A stretch of DNA of 64,000 bases, from contig CM034542.1 of assembly GCA_020002185.1 (NCBI GenBank), positions 54,405,858 through 54,469,857 of the forward strand, read 5' to 3'. Below the pieces are notes generated by a model. The model worked only from the letters and a program-made list of their open reading frames with translations. It did not search any database and was not told the origin of the DNA. The position numbers were made by a program, and so were the translations under genes. This DNA is from Paraescarpia echinospica. Taxonomy: Eukaryota; Annelida; Polychaeta; Sabellida; Siboglinidae. The stretch's first letter is position 1; each line of letters begins with the position of its first letter. Shown one piece after another: positions 21,601 through 36,600 of this stretch.

Positions 21601-24600
21601 AACACCGTTTCTGACATTTTGCCCGAACAGGGATGAAACATTTGTCTAACCACGCGTTGAGCTGGTAAGCTGTCTGATTTAAAATAAAACGAGATATATC
21701 TCTGTTAAATGTGGGATATTACCCGGAAGTCGGGGCTACCACATTATTCAGAAGAAGAAGATATCACATGCACAAGAGTGTTTTTTTTAAATACGATAAA
21801 TAGCATCTGTCTTTTTTACCAAAATGCAATATACATCCTTTTCAGCCAACCAGCACCGTGTTGCCACACAGCTAAACATAGTGTCGGCACCGACGGTATT
21901 GATATATCATGTTTTGACCAAAAAAGACAAGGATATATTGTGTTTTGATAAATAATCAAATAATCAAACCACTCATATGTGATGCTATATAGTTTTTTTG
22001 GGACTCGGACAACATAAATGTGACTATAATTAATTAAGGACACCACATTGAACACGAATCAGATGTTGCTTTAGAACATGGTATGCTTTTTATTCGTAAC
22101 TTCCAAGTATAAATATACAAATACTTTGATGAAATCTTAATACTGAGCCTGATAGATGCAAACCTGTTACAAACTTAGAAATTAAAGTTTGATACACCCA
22201 ATGTGCCCCCTCGACAAATGTCTAAATCTGTCACTGTCTATGTTGTCGTTCTGCAATATTCTTTTTCTTCTACACAGGTGTTACCTGCGACACTAACAGA
22301 GACGGCTGGAGGGATACCTGATATGTCAAATGTGACAAAATTTTTGCACATTCATAAGCAGCTCAGCCCATTACTGTAGGTGCCTGTACCACTGTAGCAT
22401 GAATCATAGACTGGTTTGTAAATCAACACAACACAAGAGGAACTGAACTTTTCTGAGATGTACAAAACCCCACTACGGTGAAAATTAGAAGGGTACAATA
22501 TTTGTACACATTACCAGCTGCACGTGTAGATGTTTACATATGAAGGTCACTGAACAAAACCTTGGTCTGTCGAACCCATTCTCTGAAATACCTCAAAGAT
22601 GACAAAGAAACTACCATCTTATGAATATGATTATGAACTGACATATATGTACATCTTCCATAGCTATTCCACATCACAACAAGAATATTTTGTTTATAGT
22701 TTAACTACGGGCCAAGACAATTTTTTTTTTTAAATACTGATGCTATTTCACGCATGCTTCATGTGATTGCTAAAACATAGAAATAAATGTTGTGTTCATA
22801 CAAAAAACGGCATGAGAATAGATACTTCAATAATAATACTAACTGACATGCTTTAATATTAAACAAATTACAACACCGCATGTTTCTATGAATAATTGTA
22901 GACAAACATAACACAAATGTCAAGTATGAAGAAACTATGCAAGAGCTCTTTTAAAAATCTTCTTGTTAAAAGTTCAAACAAGCTGCCAATTAGCCCCATA
23001 CATCCGAATAGAACTTATATTGACTACAAGGAATGGCAAAAATAAGTACCTGTATGTAGTGTTTTCTCCGAGTGTCATTTTTTATGATCGGCAGGTGTAA
23101 CAAATATTATACAATCAGGGAGTTTTAAAAGAACATAAATAATGAAAATATACATTTTTGTTTGACCAACTAAAAAATTAACATCAATCATTATGATAAT
23201 GATATACTTTGACAGTATAAATATGAAACTTATAAAAATACTAAAGTTTAGAGAGTTTTACAAGAATTGTTGTAATTTTACTCTAATGAGATTTTGCATA
23301 CAACCCCAATAGAAGAAGACAAAAACGTAAACCAAGACAGCGTTCTATAAACAAGATCAGAGGTCCATTGATAGGAGGGTGCTTGGTCAGGTGGGGTTAC
23401 AACAGAAGCCCAAACCCTAAGCTACAAGGGTCTGGCATGAACATCAAGGTCAGACATTTGTTCTCTGACCCAGTGACATGATCTGGGGGCAGACTAACTT
23501 TCTGGGTCTCCTATGCACCAGGTCAACCCTGATCCAACGCCACGTGTCTTATCAAGGGCAGACAGCAGTGGACATGGTGTTGTGCTCGCTTCACAACTAT
23601 ACAAAGTAAACATGATGATGATGTAGAAATGTCACGTTGATGACACCAAAATGCCACTTTTTTGACACCAAAGTGTTGTCCAACTTCGCAATAGAAAGTC
23701 ACGTTCCGTGTTCAGTCTAAATGTGTAAACATGTTAGGTTTGTTTCTAATAAAAGATCCACCAGAACTTTAGAATGTATTCATGTATGGCAATGATGTAT
23801 TCGTGTATGACAATGATGTATTTGTGTATGGCAATGATGTATCATCTCCACATTTCTACTTTCAGTGCAGGGGAATACATCTGACACATATCTGATGTTT
23901 TTGTCAACAGTAGCATTGTGCATAAAACTGTTTCAAGGAAATGCCAGTGTTGATTGATACGATGCCCCCAAAAAAACAAAAATATTGCATCACATTTAAT
24001 AACGTTTTTCTTAAAATGTTATCATCTCATGAGAATCCATACCAGCTGCATTTCGTCTCAAAGAGTTTACACGGCAGTTCCTATCTGTCAATGAAAGCCA
24101 ATATATCCGAACAAAATACCCAAAGAGATGACAGTTTTCATGAAAAATGAAAGGAAACAAAATTGCATAAAAGTTCAATATCAACAACAACTTTGGTCGA
24201 ATGTTTGAATGTCACTACAATGACGTCATATGTGGTCCGTCACAGCGAACCGGGTCTTAAGTTGCTCAGGCCTATTTTGTACACGATCCAAACAATGCTA
24301 TCCACGTCATGTCCCATCGATTTAGCGATTTTGATAGAAATGTGTACCTTATCAATGTCATATCACCTTTCAATATTCCGTTCGTCTTCCTCAACAAGTA
24401 ATCCAAAACTAACACAACGCATGCATCAGAGAACCTACATATGAAAAACCAACTCGTTTATGAAAATATCGATTTAAAAAATTGCTCCAATTTTAACTAT
24501 AAATAAAAACTACAGAAGATATTTCAACAAATGAGGTGTCATTTTAAAGCTCATAGCCTGTGGAATCCACAAAGATACAAAACTCCATTTCACATTTTCG

Positions 24601-27600
24601 CAGCTTAATACCCATTTTTCTGTAGCAGGTCACATATTACGACGTTTTTCAACAACCGGGGAGGGGGTATACAACTTTATAGTTTCAACTATTTGTCATC
24701 CAAACATGAATGAAATATCATGAGGTCAGTAACAACTGCATCAGTCATGTGTTTGGAAGGTGCACTTTGTAACAAGTTCAGTAACATCAGTGACATGTTT
24801 GGAAGTCATACTCTGTAACAAGTTCAGTAAAAACTAACTCTAAATGGCAGGTGGACAAGGAAGCCTTTTGACTTATCGAGAGTCCAACCCTTTTTATCTA
24901 CGTGTATCCCATGAGTCATTTATGAATCAAACGTTGACCACAAAGTTTGTAACATTCTCACAATATTGTCACTGGTGACAACTGCTACTGTTAAACTAAA
25001 TCCATTCCTGTGCATACTTTGAAGTCTTTAAATCATTGTGTACATATTAGGTTAACTTTAATTTATAACACAACACGTCACGTTTACATCGCATTGTGAA
25101 ACTCCAGATTATAAATAAGGTGTTAGAATGCTTCATAATTAAACCAATTTAAGACAACAGTTCAGAGAAACGACAGTAAGTTGGAAAATGGATTCCCGAC
25201 TACTTAACATCATCAATTAACCCTTGTCCCATTGTAGCTTACATTGCAATTACATGAAAGTAATGTTTTTTAACATATAATAAATTATGTATTTTCTAAA
25301 CAATTTAAAATATATAGCTAGTATTGTCTACAAGGAAGAACAATCCAGAAGTCTGAAATTGTCAAATGAGTGACTGCTCCCTGGGCCTGCTCTACTACCA
25401 TATGTTTACCTGTAATATATCAAGTACCTTCTAAACAATGTCTGCAAAATAAGGTAAATAGGACACTTCTTAAAATAAGGTGAATTAGATTTCAAACATT
25501 AACTTCATAATTAAAGCCAAGGTTTGGCATGTTTTCCTCTGCTCTGTAAACATTGTGGTTGCTAAATGGCAAATGTTAAAGACCGTGTCTAGTTACATGA
25601 TATCTCTGCAATAAAATGAAACAAACTGGACGTATCCTTGAACATAAATTGCGACAACAGCACGAAAAAGCCCAAGGTTTTTTTTCATAAGCACAACTAT
25701 TTATTGTGTATTTTTGCAGCAGACAGTGATAGTAAATGTCTGGTATTACCAAGATGTATAACATCGTAATGTATAGTTAATGACTATTAATGATGTCCAA
25801 CATTTCTTTAGCCTATTAATCGGCTTAGGAAGAAACTCATACCAACACAAACTACACCAGGGAACAGTAAAGGCACAGAACAGTGGCGCCACCTGACATG
25901 TTTCAATTTAAACACGGTATGCCCATCCACTTCTTGTATAAAATGTACTGGCAAGTTAAGAGGGATTCACTAGAATGTTAGGTTGCATACAGTGTTATTT
26001 CAACCATCTACCAACTTGAGTTACAGCAAACAGCAACTGCTCACTTTCAACATTACGTCATGATATTCACCGATTTAATCAATTTGATGGTATGGTGTGA
26101 TCCTATCCATACCAACTTCAGATCCCCATGTACAGACTGTGTATTGACATACAGATTTCTACAGCAAAAACAATTTTCTAGTGACAAATCACACAAAACC
26201 ACTGCACCTCCACAATTATAACTAAAACCGAGCAATTTTGTGAAAATATAAGCAATTATCAGTTCTAATCACAAAAAGATAGAACAAATTCATGCAGAAG
26301 TTGGCACATTATTTTGATGGCATCTAGAAAACTACGATTGAGACAGAAACAAGGGGAATGCAGAAATTAAGGATAGTCAGTTTTAATTAAGAAAACGTCA
26401 CAGGAAGTAGTCATTACTTTATTTGAAGAGTATGTATGAAGTACAATGTCTCGCACATAAAGAATTTGATGATCTCAACAAATACACCAAAGACGGTTTG
26501 TCATAGTCGCACACATTTTATAATTCTTCAATTTATAAATAACTTGTCATAAAAGTTACTACATAGTTTTATTGTTTTATCGCTATGCCATTGCTGTCTT
26601 GGAAGTTAAACGAGACAACTATAAATTGTTTATAGCAAACTGGTACAACCCTTACTTTTTACACCAGCTCTCTACGAAAGAAAATTCTCAGTGAATCTAT
26701 TGAACAAAAATCTGTTTTTGACAGTGAAATACTTTGTCCTGACACAAAGATATACAATCTTGGCATTATTATAATGTTGAAATTTGGGGAAAAAATACAG
26801 TGTTCGGAAAAACACATTGTGTTGCTTGTCGACCAATTAGTACAGTGACCTGGCGAAAGATGTGTGATATGCCAGGTTTCATTCTCCTCAAAACCAGTGT
26901 CCGTGCTCTATTTCACTGCGATTGCAGCATCATTATAATAAAAACGCTCCAGGCACCTTTCTCAAGTCACGCCCCAGCGATCACGGGTGGTGAATTAACC
27001 CCTAGGCACCAGCAGGAAGACAATAGTCTGGGGGGGTGTCTATGAACTAATTTACTGCCTGTTTACACATTTGCTCAGTGTGGTATATCCAACTGACAGA
27101 CACTGCATTCAGCCAAGGAATACACGCAGAGAAATCGAGAGAATCACTTGACATTGCTATGGTTGCCTTCACAATTAATTTCTTAACTCCTCTCAATTCC
27201 AATACATTTTGCAAAACAACAAACCTATCTAGTTAGTGTCCACTACATGACAAACTAGCTTTCTGATAAAAACATTAAACGCACTATTAACTTGTCTAAC
27301 AGAAAACCCAACATTCGTTGATGTGAATCTCAAAACTGGAACGTTCACATGTATGCGTGATACCATTACGAACGTGTTTTTGCATTGATGTTATCAACTA
27401 CCCTTGCTCGAAGCTGATAAGTTTGGTTGGTAGAAGGCTAAATGTCTTCGTGGCATGTTTCCAGATGTATTGACCATAGACAATTCTGATGACGAGTTCA
27501 ACAGAAGGAAGCACTCTTTATTACACCAACTGCAGATATTATTTAAACTAATCACACAACATATCATATTAGGACATCAAAGAACTGGATTCACGATCAG

Positions 27601-30600
27601 TTAAACCACCTACGGAAGCCACTTTAATGACTACGGGTTTTCTTGAAGCACTGGCATCATTGCCATTCATTGCCATTCATTGCCATTCATTGCCATTCAT
27701 TGCAACCACCTTATCAATAACAATCACGGCACAATTATCAAGTCACTGCTACCATATAACAATGACTGCAACCACCGTACCATTACCAATGACTGCAACC
27801 ACCGTACCATTACCAATGACTGCAACCACCGTACCATTACCAATGACTGCAACCACCGTACCATTACCAATGACTGCAACCACCGTACTATTACCAATGA
27901 CTGCAACCACCGTACCATTACCAATGACTGCAACCACCGTACTATTACCAATGACTGCAACCACCGTACCATTACCAATGACTGCAACCACCGTACCATT
28001 ACCAATGACTGCAACCACCGTACCATTACCAATGACTGCAACCACCGTACTATTACCAATGACTGCAACCACCGTACCATTACCAATGACTGCAACCACC
28101 GTACCATTACCAATGACTGCAACCACCGTACCATTACCAATGACTGCAACCACCGTACCATTACCAATGACTGCAACCACCGTACCATTACCAATGACTG
28201 CAACCACCACACCATTACCAATGACTGCAACCACCGTACCATTACCAATGACTGCAACCACCATACCATTACCAATGACTGCAACCACCGTACCATTACC
28301 AATGACTGCAACCACCACACCATTACCAATCACTGCAACTACCATTACCAATCACTGCAACCATTGTATCATTCACCATTTACTGACACTCGTCTCAACT
28401 CGTTTATGAAAACTTGATGACTGTACAGCAGAACCAGTCAACTCGAACGACCTTGACAAAAAACGTGCAGTGCCAACCATAAACTGTCGCTACAGTCACT
28501 ATCTTTTTACTTATTTTGCCTTTTTCTTATACGTCAACGACCGCAACTTTTGATGCCTTGAAACTACATGCAGCCTCCTTAGAATGTTAGAATTAGATTG
28601 GAGGATTTAAGAAGTCAAGGGCTTCGACTAAGCCAGACACGTTTTTCTACACAAGATGAAGTCTGCACATTTGTCATATTCAAGCATTACGTCACATTTT
28701 AATAAATCAACATGAACTGACGCAAGATTTGATTGGCATACGTTGCAATGCCTGCAGGTTTCTCTGCAGGCCGGACAATTCTTCTGGGTGCCTGTTGAGA
28801 ACACAAACATCAATCTAACGCAAGGAAACCATGCCAAGTATGATGGATTTTTATCCGCCAGTTTGTATATACAAAGCATTACGTTCCACCCTGTTTAAAG
28901 TCGACACCTGGTGTCAGGTAACTGAACAGACAACTTGTGCAAGCAAAGAGTACTAGCGATTTAACGATATTAATATTTCTAGACAACTGAGACAGTTTTG
29001 ATGCATGGAAATCTATCGGCGAAAAGTGTCATAACATCTGTGTGCGTGGGGTTGTGGGAGATTCAGAAATAGTGCAGCTTCTTTCTTCCTGGAATTGTAG
29101 TTCAACAAATGGGGTTAGGACACTGTTAGACTTTCTACTTGGTTACAGACGAAAAAAAGTGCAGTATATTTTTGAGAAATTACTTTACAATATTCACTTG
29201 CTCTGACATAAGTGCATTTGAGTAGTCAGATTTCTAGATGTGATTGTAGAAGCTGTTGACAGTAAAATGGTGTCATTTTAGCTGATTTTACTAAGCAGAA
29301 GGGTATTTGGCAGCAATTTGGCTAGTTGACACTTTAGCCGGATTACTGCCTGCATCCATTTATAAATATTGACGGGTGTCATACATACAGGCATTTTGTA
29401 AGAGCTAGAAATATAAGAATTTGACTAAACTCGACCAGCATGTCAATGAGTTGATGATAATGGCAGGTGAGAAGTTTAATACATTTTCTAGGTCACGTTT
29501 TCTTACAATCAGACAAAACGTTAACATGGTCGCCAATGGGAAAACTATCAGTGTGCTGACTCCAATTAGAGAGCCTGGCAATGGAAGCACGCTATAGTCA
29601 TTGCACAATCACGGAGGATGCATTTTACTTCAAATATCTTGAACAAATTACTGAAAATACGTGTATGGCAAAACCGCAGTTGAATGGAACAAACCGTTTT
29701 TGGATATTACAGACTTCTCACCAGTCTGCAAGTCCAAATCACAGCGACAGAACACATGTCTCATAAGGGGGGTGGGGTGAGTATGCCAGTAGTTAAGCCT
29801 CAATTTGAAAATACGTATGAAAATGAACAAATAACATTGCAGCAGGGTGATTCATCAATCGTTTTTCGTTTATTTCAGCTGACTAAACACATGTGAAGAC
29901 CCTAATGAAGTCTGAGGACAGTGATTAGCTGGAGTCAGCTGTAGCCAGAGCCTGTTATCAGATCTGTCTACTGACTGGACCTTCTGGCCAATCAAGCAAG
30001 TGGCATTGTTTTCTGAATGTCTGCTAATTAGGCTGTGTAAAATTATGTAATTGAACTGCTCAAGACTTCTGGCCTTTTGAGAATTCAAACCCTAAGGTGA
30101 ATTTTATTGATGTGAATACCTTTGTAAATAGGGCACAAGGTCAAAAATAAATACAAATTTGAATGTAACGTAACAACTGGCTGTATTGAATTTTCTTATA
30201 AAACACATATTGGACTTTCTGGAAAACTGTATCAGGAGTTCATAGTGCCACCTGAGAACATTGTGCTGGATTACAAATTGTCCAACAGCAAAGTGCTGAT
30301 TTTTCTGGTGCCTTGCCAAGTTTGGTGGCACCTTTGAAATGTGCATAAAACACAAACGCCTGGAAGGATTACAAAAAATAAAATTGCAGAGTGCTTGTAA
30401 CATTGGTGCCTATAAAGTGTGTTGTTTTCAACATTTTTCTCCAAAATCACCATGCCTATTTGGGGTTAGGACACTGTTAGACTTCCTGCTTGGTTACAGA
30501 CGAAAAAAAGTGCAGTATATTTTTGAGAAATAACTTTACAATATTCACTTGCTCTGACATAAGTGCATTTGAGTAGTCAGATTTCTAGATGTGATTGTAG

Positions 30601-33600
30601 AAGCTGTTGACAGTAAAATGGTGTCTGTTTAGCTGATTTTACTAAGCGGAAGGGTATTTGGCAGCAATTTGGCTAGTTGACACTTTAGCCGGATTACTGC
30701 CTGCATCCATTTGTAAATATTGACGGGTGTCATACATACAGGCATTTTGTAAGAGCTAGAAATATTAGATTTTGACTAAACTCGACCAGCATGTCAATGA
30801 AGTTTAATACATTTTCTAGGTCACGTTTTCTTACAATCAGACAAAACGTTAACTTGGTCGCCAATGGGAAAACTATCAGTGTGCTGACCCCAAATGGTAA
30901 TTTTGTGTCTGCCATCTGACTGTCTTGCTTGTCCTTAGCACTGCAGTCACAAGAGCAATGTTTGCATTAGAACACAAGGTCAGTAAAGAAGACATCTGGG
31001 TCACAACCACACAATACAAGTCAGGGATCAGCTAGACGTAATATTGTGATAATATTAATACTTTAATTTAAAGTAAGATTTGTTCCTCATAATTTTTTAT
31101 AAATGTTCTTAACACTAGAATAAGTATGTTGAAGATGCACTAGCTGAAAAATCATGTTTAATAAGCCGGAAATAGCGCTCACAATTTCAATGCTGTGTCT
31201 GCAAAATTTTCAAATTGTAGACAAAGCATTCAATTTGTAAACAGCCATTATTGGCACTTTTTATACACACACACATTTGAAGTTGAATGGTTCTCACACT
31301 CCTGGCTAGAAATTGGGAGAGAGTACGAATGATTCAGTGCATTTCCTTCTAATAATTGGCTGATTGTGGATAATGAAACGATAATTACCATAATGGAACA
31401 CTGCAATTCACCCCCAGCCTCCATCCCAAATAGTTCCCCATCTCCAGTAAATGATACATGTCACAGGAACTATAAATAGGGCTAATTGCATCATTCATCA
31501 AATAGGGTTAATTGCCCATAGTTCTGGTGGCCAGGTGCCCTGGAAACTAAGGTCATTGACATGAGCCAGTTGTGATTATCAGAAATAGTTTTTGCTGTAT
31601 TACTGCCATAGCTATGTTACTACTCCAATAGTGCCATATCTATTACGATAGCATCACGATAGTACCAAGGAATATCGAATGCACAGGAAAGTCAGTCACA
31701 AATCAAAATTGATAGGTGGCGCCATCACGTGGCTCTGGAGAAGTTGACTCCTAAAACGTTAGATCTGTGAATGGCGCAGCTATTGTCCAAAATGTTTAAC
31801 AATGTTGTCACATGCATGAGAGACGATTGACACAAGTCACAGAATGTATAAAATTACACTAAACTTTATACAATCATTATCATAAAATATATGTACAATG
31901 GTGTTCTGTCATACAAACGTTGTTATGGCTGGATTGGGGCAAAAAGAATAGAACAATCCAAAAATTTATGAACAGGCCTTTTTAAGCTCTGTGTACTTCA
32001 ACATCCCTTTTAAGGTACAAATAGCTGCTGATATATAAAAGATATAATTGTCTAAGTTAATTAATCGGCCCACGGGTGACTTTTAAGACCATTTATTTGG
32101 TGTAAAGTTGTGGAATTAACTAAATACATCCCTTGTTAGTATGACATCAGGATATAACATTTATGCATCACCATGTCAATATATGCTATTACACAAATAT
32201 GTTATATAAATTACCAGGGTAAGTCAATTATTGTATCCCTGCTACAGATCTTATTAACAGCTACATACTGTTGCATATATTTATATATATATTTTTGTGT
32301 TACAATTAAAATTACTATCACATACATATTTTACTCCTTAAGTTAAGACATTGTAAATTTCACAATTTCTCAAAGAAACTTGACACGTATTTTGATAACC
32401 AGGTCCTTTTACCAAAAATGTTTGTTGTGAATAAATCAACAAACATCTACAAAGTTTTCAAACATTTTACAACACGAGAAGGGGAATAATCACAAAATAA
32501 ATTATAACATAGTTGTCTTAATTGTATATTACACATGTCACGAATACTCCACGGGTGTAACTAACATTTCAGAGAATTATCTTAAGTATAAAACCTCTGG
32601 TTCTATGACTGAAATACAAGTTTACATAAGTACTGATGTTGTGCCGATTACAATGACTTATACGTGTAGTACATCTAACAAGTACGGGCATCCCGTGGCT
32701 AGTATAATTTATATCACTTAACCATACAAATGTAAAGTTCACTAATGGTTTTTCATGAAGACATTGCCATTGAAAACAGCCATGAAAGACGACAGCTGCA
32801 CAAAGAACTCTGACTGACAAATTTCTGCCGACATGTTTTTTCGTTAGAAAAAAGTAGCCGTTTTTTTCAAGAAACAAGTCTACCACTGTTACCATGCACA
32901 CGCCATGTTGCAGAGATAAATTAATTGCCACATAAAACAACAATTAAAATGTTTTTTGTTATTTTTAAGTATGAACGAGTGTGACAAAGAGCAACTAAGT
33001 TGGTTCTAGAGATATGTTAGTTGTGAAAATGTGGTTAATTACATGAAAAGAGGTGCTAAGAGAACCAACAGACTTGCTAAGTTCGCTTTTGCAAAAACTG
33101 GAATACGTTTTACGGAATCAGTACTTTATAAAATGTCATATGTATGTATTTTACAGTGTTACGCAAACAACCACTGTAATAATGTTTGCAAACATTTATT
33201 TATAATCACTACAGTAATGCAATTCATATACAACTAACATTTATATATTTGTACGCAGGTCTACATTATTGTCTTGGTTACACTAATGGCATAGCCATTA
33301 TCTAGTTTGATTATGGTTAGGTTAAACCGAATTTGTACATATTTGGTGACTGCAATTTATTAAATGCTGTGCCTCCATTTATTTTCCAAACCAACATTAT
33401 ATTTCACCTGTTGATGTCATGTTTCCCCACAATCCACCATCCGTCAAAGGTAAATAGTATTAGAGTCACTCTACTTGTAACACGAAACTAGCAACACTTG
33501 GCCGGGACCAAACAGAAGTCAAGGGCACTTGGTCATAATCCACACGACCTGGTGAACTGGAATAACAGTCTCCAAATAACTGTTGACACTGTTATCTCTC

Positions 33601-36600
33601 TCGTAGTAAGTCAACAGAAATGTAGCTTTAAAAAATCTACACATTTACAGGAGCTTTGCACATACAGGATTAAAGGTGACACTGCTGACTGTCAGCACAG
33701 GAGGGTGATAAAAGTGCCAATGCTGACTTGTCAGCAAAAGTGAGAGTAATAAAAGTACCATTGCTGACAGTCAGCACAGGTGATAAAAGTACCATTACTG
33801 ACTGTCTGCATAGCTGAGCATGACAGAAGTGCCAATGCTGTCATTTGCACTAATGATGACCCTTGCATGTTCCTGTCCATGATCTTGTCTAATGGTTCTT
33901 GTTTGCTGTGCTTCTGAGTTCTGGGGACCGTTTCACTAACATTCTTAAGAAAGAATGAATGAACGTTTATTCAGAACATTGGCAACAATATATATACAAG
34001 AAACCAAACAAGTTTAACTATAATACAAGTGAGAATATACAATGTTTGAAGGGGGTAAATACGAAGTTATTGACTTTTGTGTAAATTTACCCCTGACATA
34101 TATTTTTATATACCTATATGTATAAACATACATACATATGTACATATAGACACATATACATACATATACATACATATATACATACATATACATACGCTTA
34201 CATGTTAAGTTTCAGAAACGCCAATCCACGAGATTTATAGGTAAATCAGAGGGTCTCGAAAAATTGGGCATTTATACATAAATCGGAGTCTCAGAGAATC
34301 GGGTATTTATACGTAAATCGGAGGATCTTGGAAAATCAGGCATTTATACATAAATCGGATTAAAATATGACAAAAAAAGGATACTTTCCATACACATTAA
34401 TAATCATGTTATAATAAAACGTTAAGTTTCAGAAATGCCAATGCATGAGATTTATGCGTAAATTGGAGGATCTTGTAATATCAGGAAATTTAGTGTAAAT
34501 TGGAGGGAAATTTTGTGTAAATTGGAGGGTAATATGGAACTGTGTATAAATCTGAGTATTTCATGTTATGAAAATGGTCACAGATAAGTTTTATTTCCAA
34601 ATGCATTGCACATGTGCTCTTAAATCAATGGCACATAACAGCATGTTAATATGTATATGTAAAATAATAAAATAAATTATATGTAAGTTAAAATGTACGT
34701 GGCTTTATAGGTATGGTAGAAAGAAGAAAACGTTTACTAATTGATGTTCTAGGCATAATGTGTTCATATATTAAGTATATATTTTTATGGTGCAAAGAAC
34801 CTTGCATATAGGCAGTAAATACATCTTCTTTTATTACAAATATTTTATTACATTATTACAAACATATACTATATTCACAAGTATAAGAACCAGAACTTAG
34901 CATTGTATTTGCTTCAAAGTTTGTTACCATGGCCTGGGTGACGGAGGCATGATGAATTTACAATTTGTGACATTTGGTCTTGCTGGTGGAGCATTTGATG
35001 TTATAAAATACATATTTTCATTTATAATGTGTTCCAGTCCAAACAATTACAGATATACATGGATTAAATAAATAATGTAGATGGATCGACTGACATTATT
35101 TGAGTATAGATTGAAACGGATTACAGTTCGTTCTACAAGATCGGCAAGCTGACGGTGGGCGATAATATGGAACCCGCGGCAGCAAGCGCGATTGTAATTA
35201 AGTTAACGCACTGACACTGACTGTATTGACCACATTCTGTTGACCCAGAAAAACATACTCGAGTCAGCCGGAAATAAAATCCAATTAGGCCATGGCACCA
35301 TGCCGAGTTCGGAAAATAAGATAGAAAAATAATAGTTTTGGTTTCACTGAAAATCCAGGAGATTGGTTCTCCTTTCCAGGAGATCGGGGGATTTGATGGA
35401 TTTCCAGGAGTCCCATGGCGAATGCAGGAGACTTAACATGTATGCATATGTATACACACATACATACGTACATGTATATTGAGACATCGATATTATATTA
35501 ATTGAACTTGCTATTCATCTAACAATCTAGCTACAATAATTGAAAACATGTAATGGAATACGTGCTTGTTCAAAATTTTAAGTATGTGATAAGTACACAT
35601 CTTTACACATATTGTAGTTTCCTCAATGGCATGATTATAGTTGTGTATGATTTTGTTTAGATTTCCACAACCAGATATTTCTTAAATAAAAGATTCTTGT
35701 ATTTACGCTTAAATTCAGTAATAGCATTAGTAGTTTTTAAATGATTACATGGAGAATTCCATAATTGCACTCCCTTTACACAAAGAGACATTGATCGCAT
35801 GGTAGAACAGACTCTCTCTCAGTCACGATTAGCTCGCATTGAGTTTGCTATTTCCCGTCTAGTAAACAAACACTGAATATTTGATGGAAAACAGCTCTAG
35901 TAAGCTTTGTACATAAATAATGATGTTTTCAGTTCTATGATATCTGGAAATTTTAGAATATGTAATTGTTGGAAAAGTGAGTTTGTATGATCCAACCGTC
36001 TGGCACCAAATATAATGCGGATTACTCTTTTTTGTAATAAGAAAATACAGTTAGTATTTGTTGGGTACATGTTTCCTCATATCTCTGCACAGTAATTTAA
36101 ATACGGCAAAAAGAGAGAACTGTATTATTTGTGTAGAATACGTCTACTATTTCTATCAAGTAAATGACTGCATGTATGCATTATAGCAGTACTTTTTTAA
36201 AGCTTTGATTGTACATATTTTATATGAGCTTACCAATTTAGTAGATCATCAATAAACACACCCAAAAACTTGGTGACCCTTACTCTTTCGATATTAATAT
36301 TTCATATTTTGATATTAACTTCTTTGTTTAGCATACGATTTCCAAATAACATATAATTGGTTTTATATACGTTCAGAGTTAATTTACTTACTGCAAACCA
36401 TGTATACATTTGGTCCAGTACATTACATACTGTTTCATTTAGTTTATTGATGTTACTATTTGCATAAAAAATATTAGTATTGTCTGCAAAGATCAAACCC
36501 TGTGGGACACAAGAAATATTTCGCACAGCAGAATTACATTTATCAATGGACACAAATTGTTTTCTGTTTTCTAGATAACTATTTAACTAGTTAAATGCCA

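Noticed and set aside
27627..28409. Thr/Pro-rich mucin-like repeat protein
   Set aside because: The 27-bp units leave frames open on both strands. There is no signal peptide or splice support.
29111..30893. LTR retrotransposon with 430-454-bp LTRs
   Set aside because: The interior has no gag/pol similarity, no primer-binding site or polypurine tract, and no flanking target duplication.
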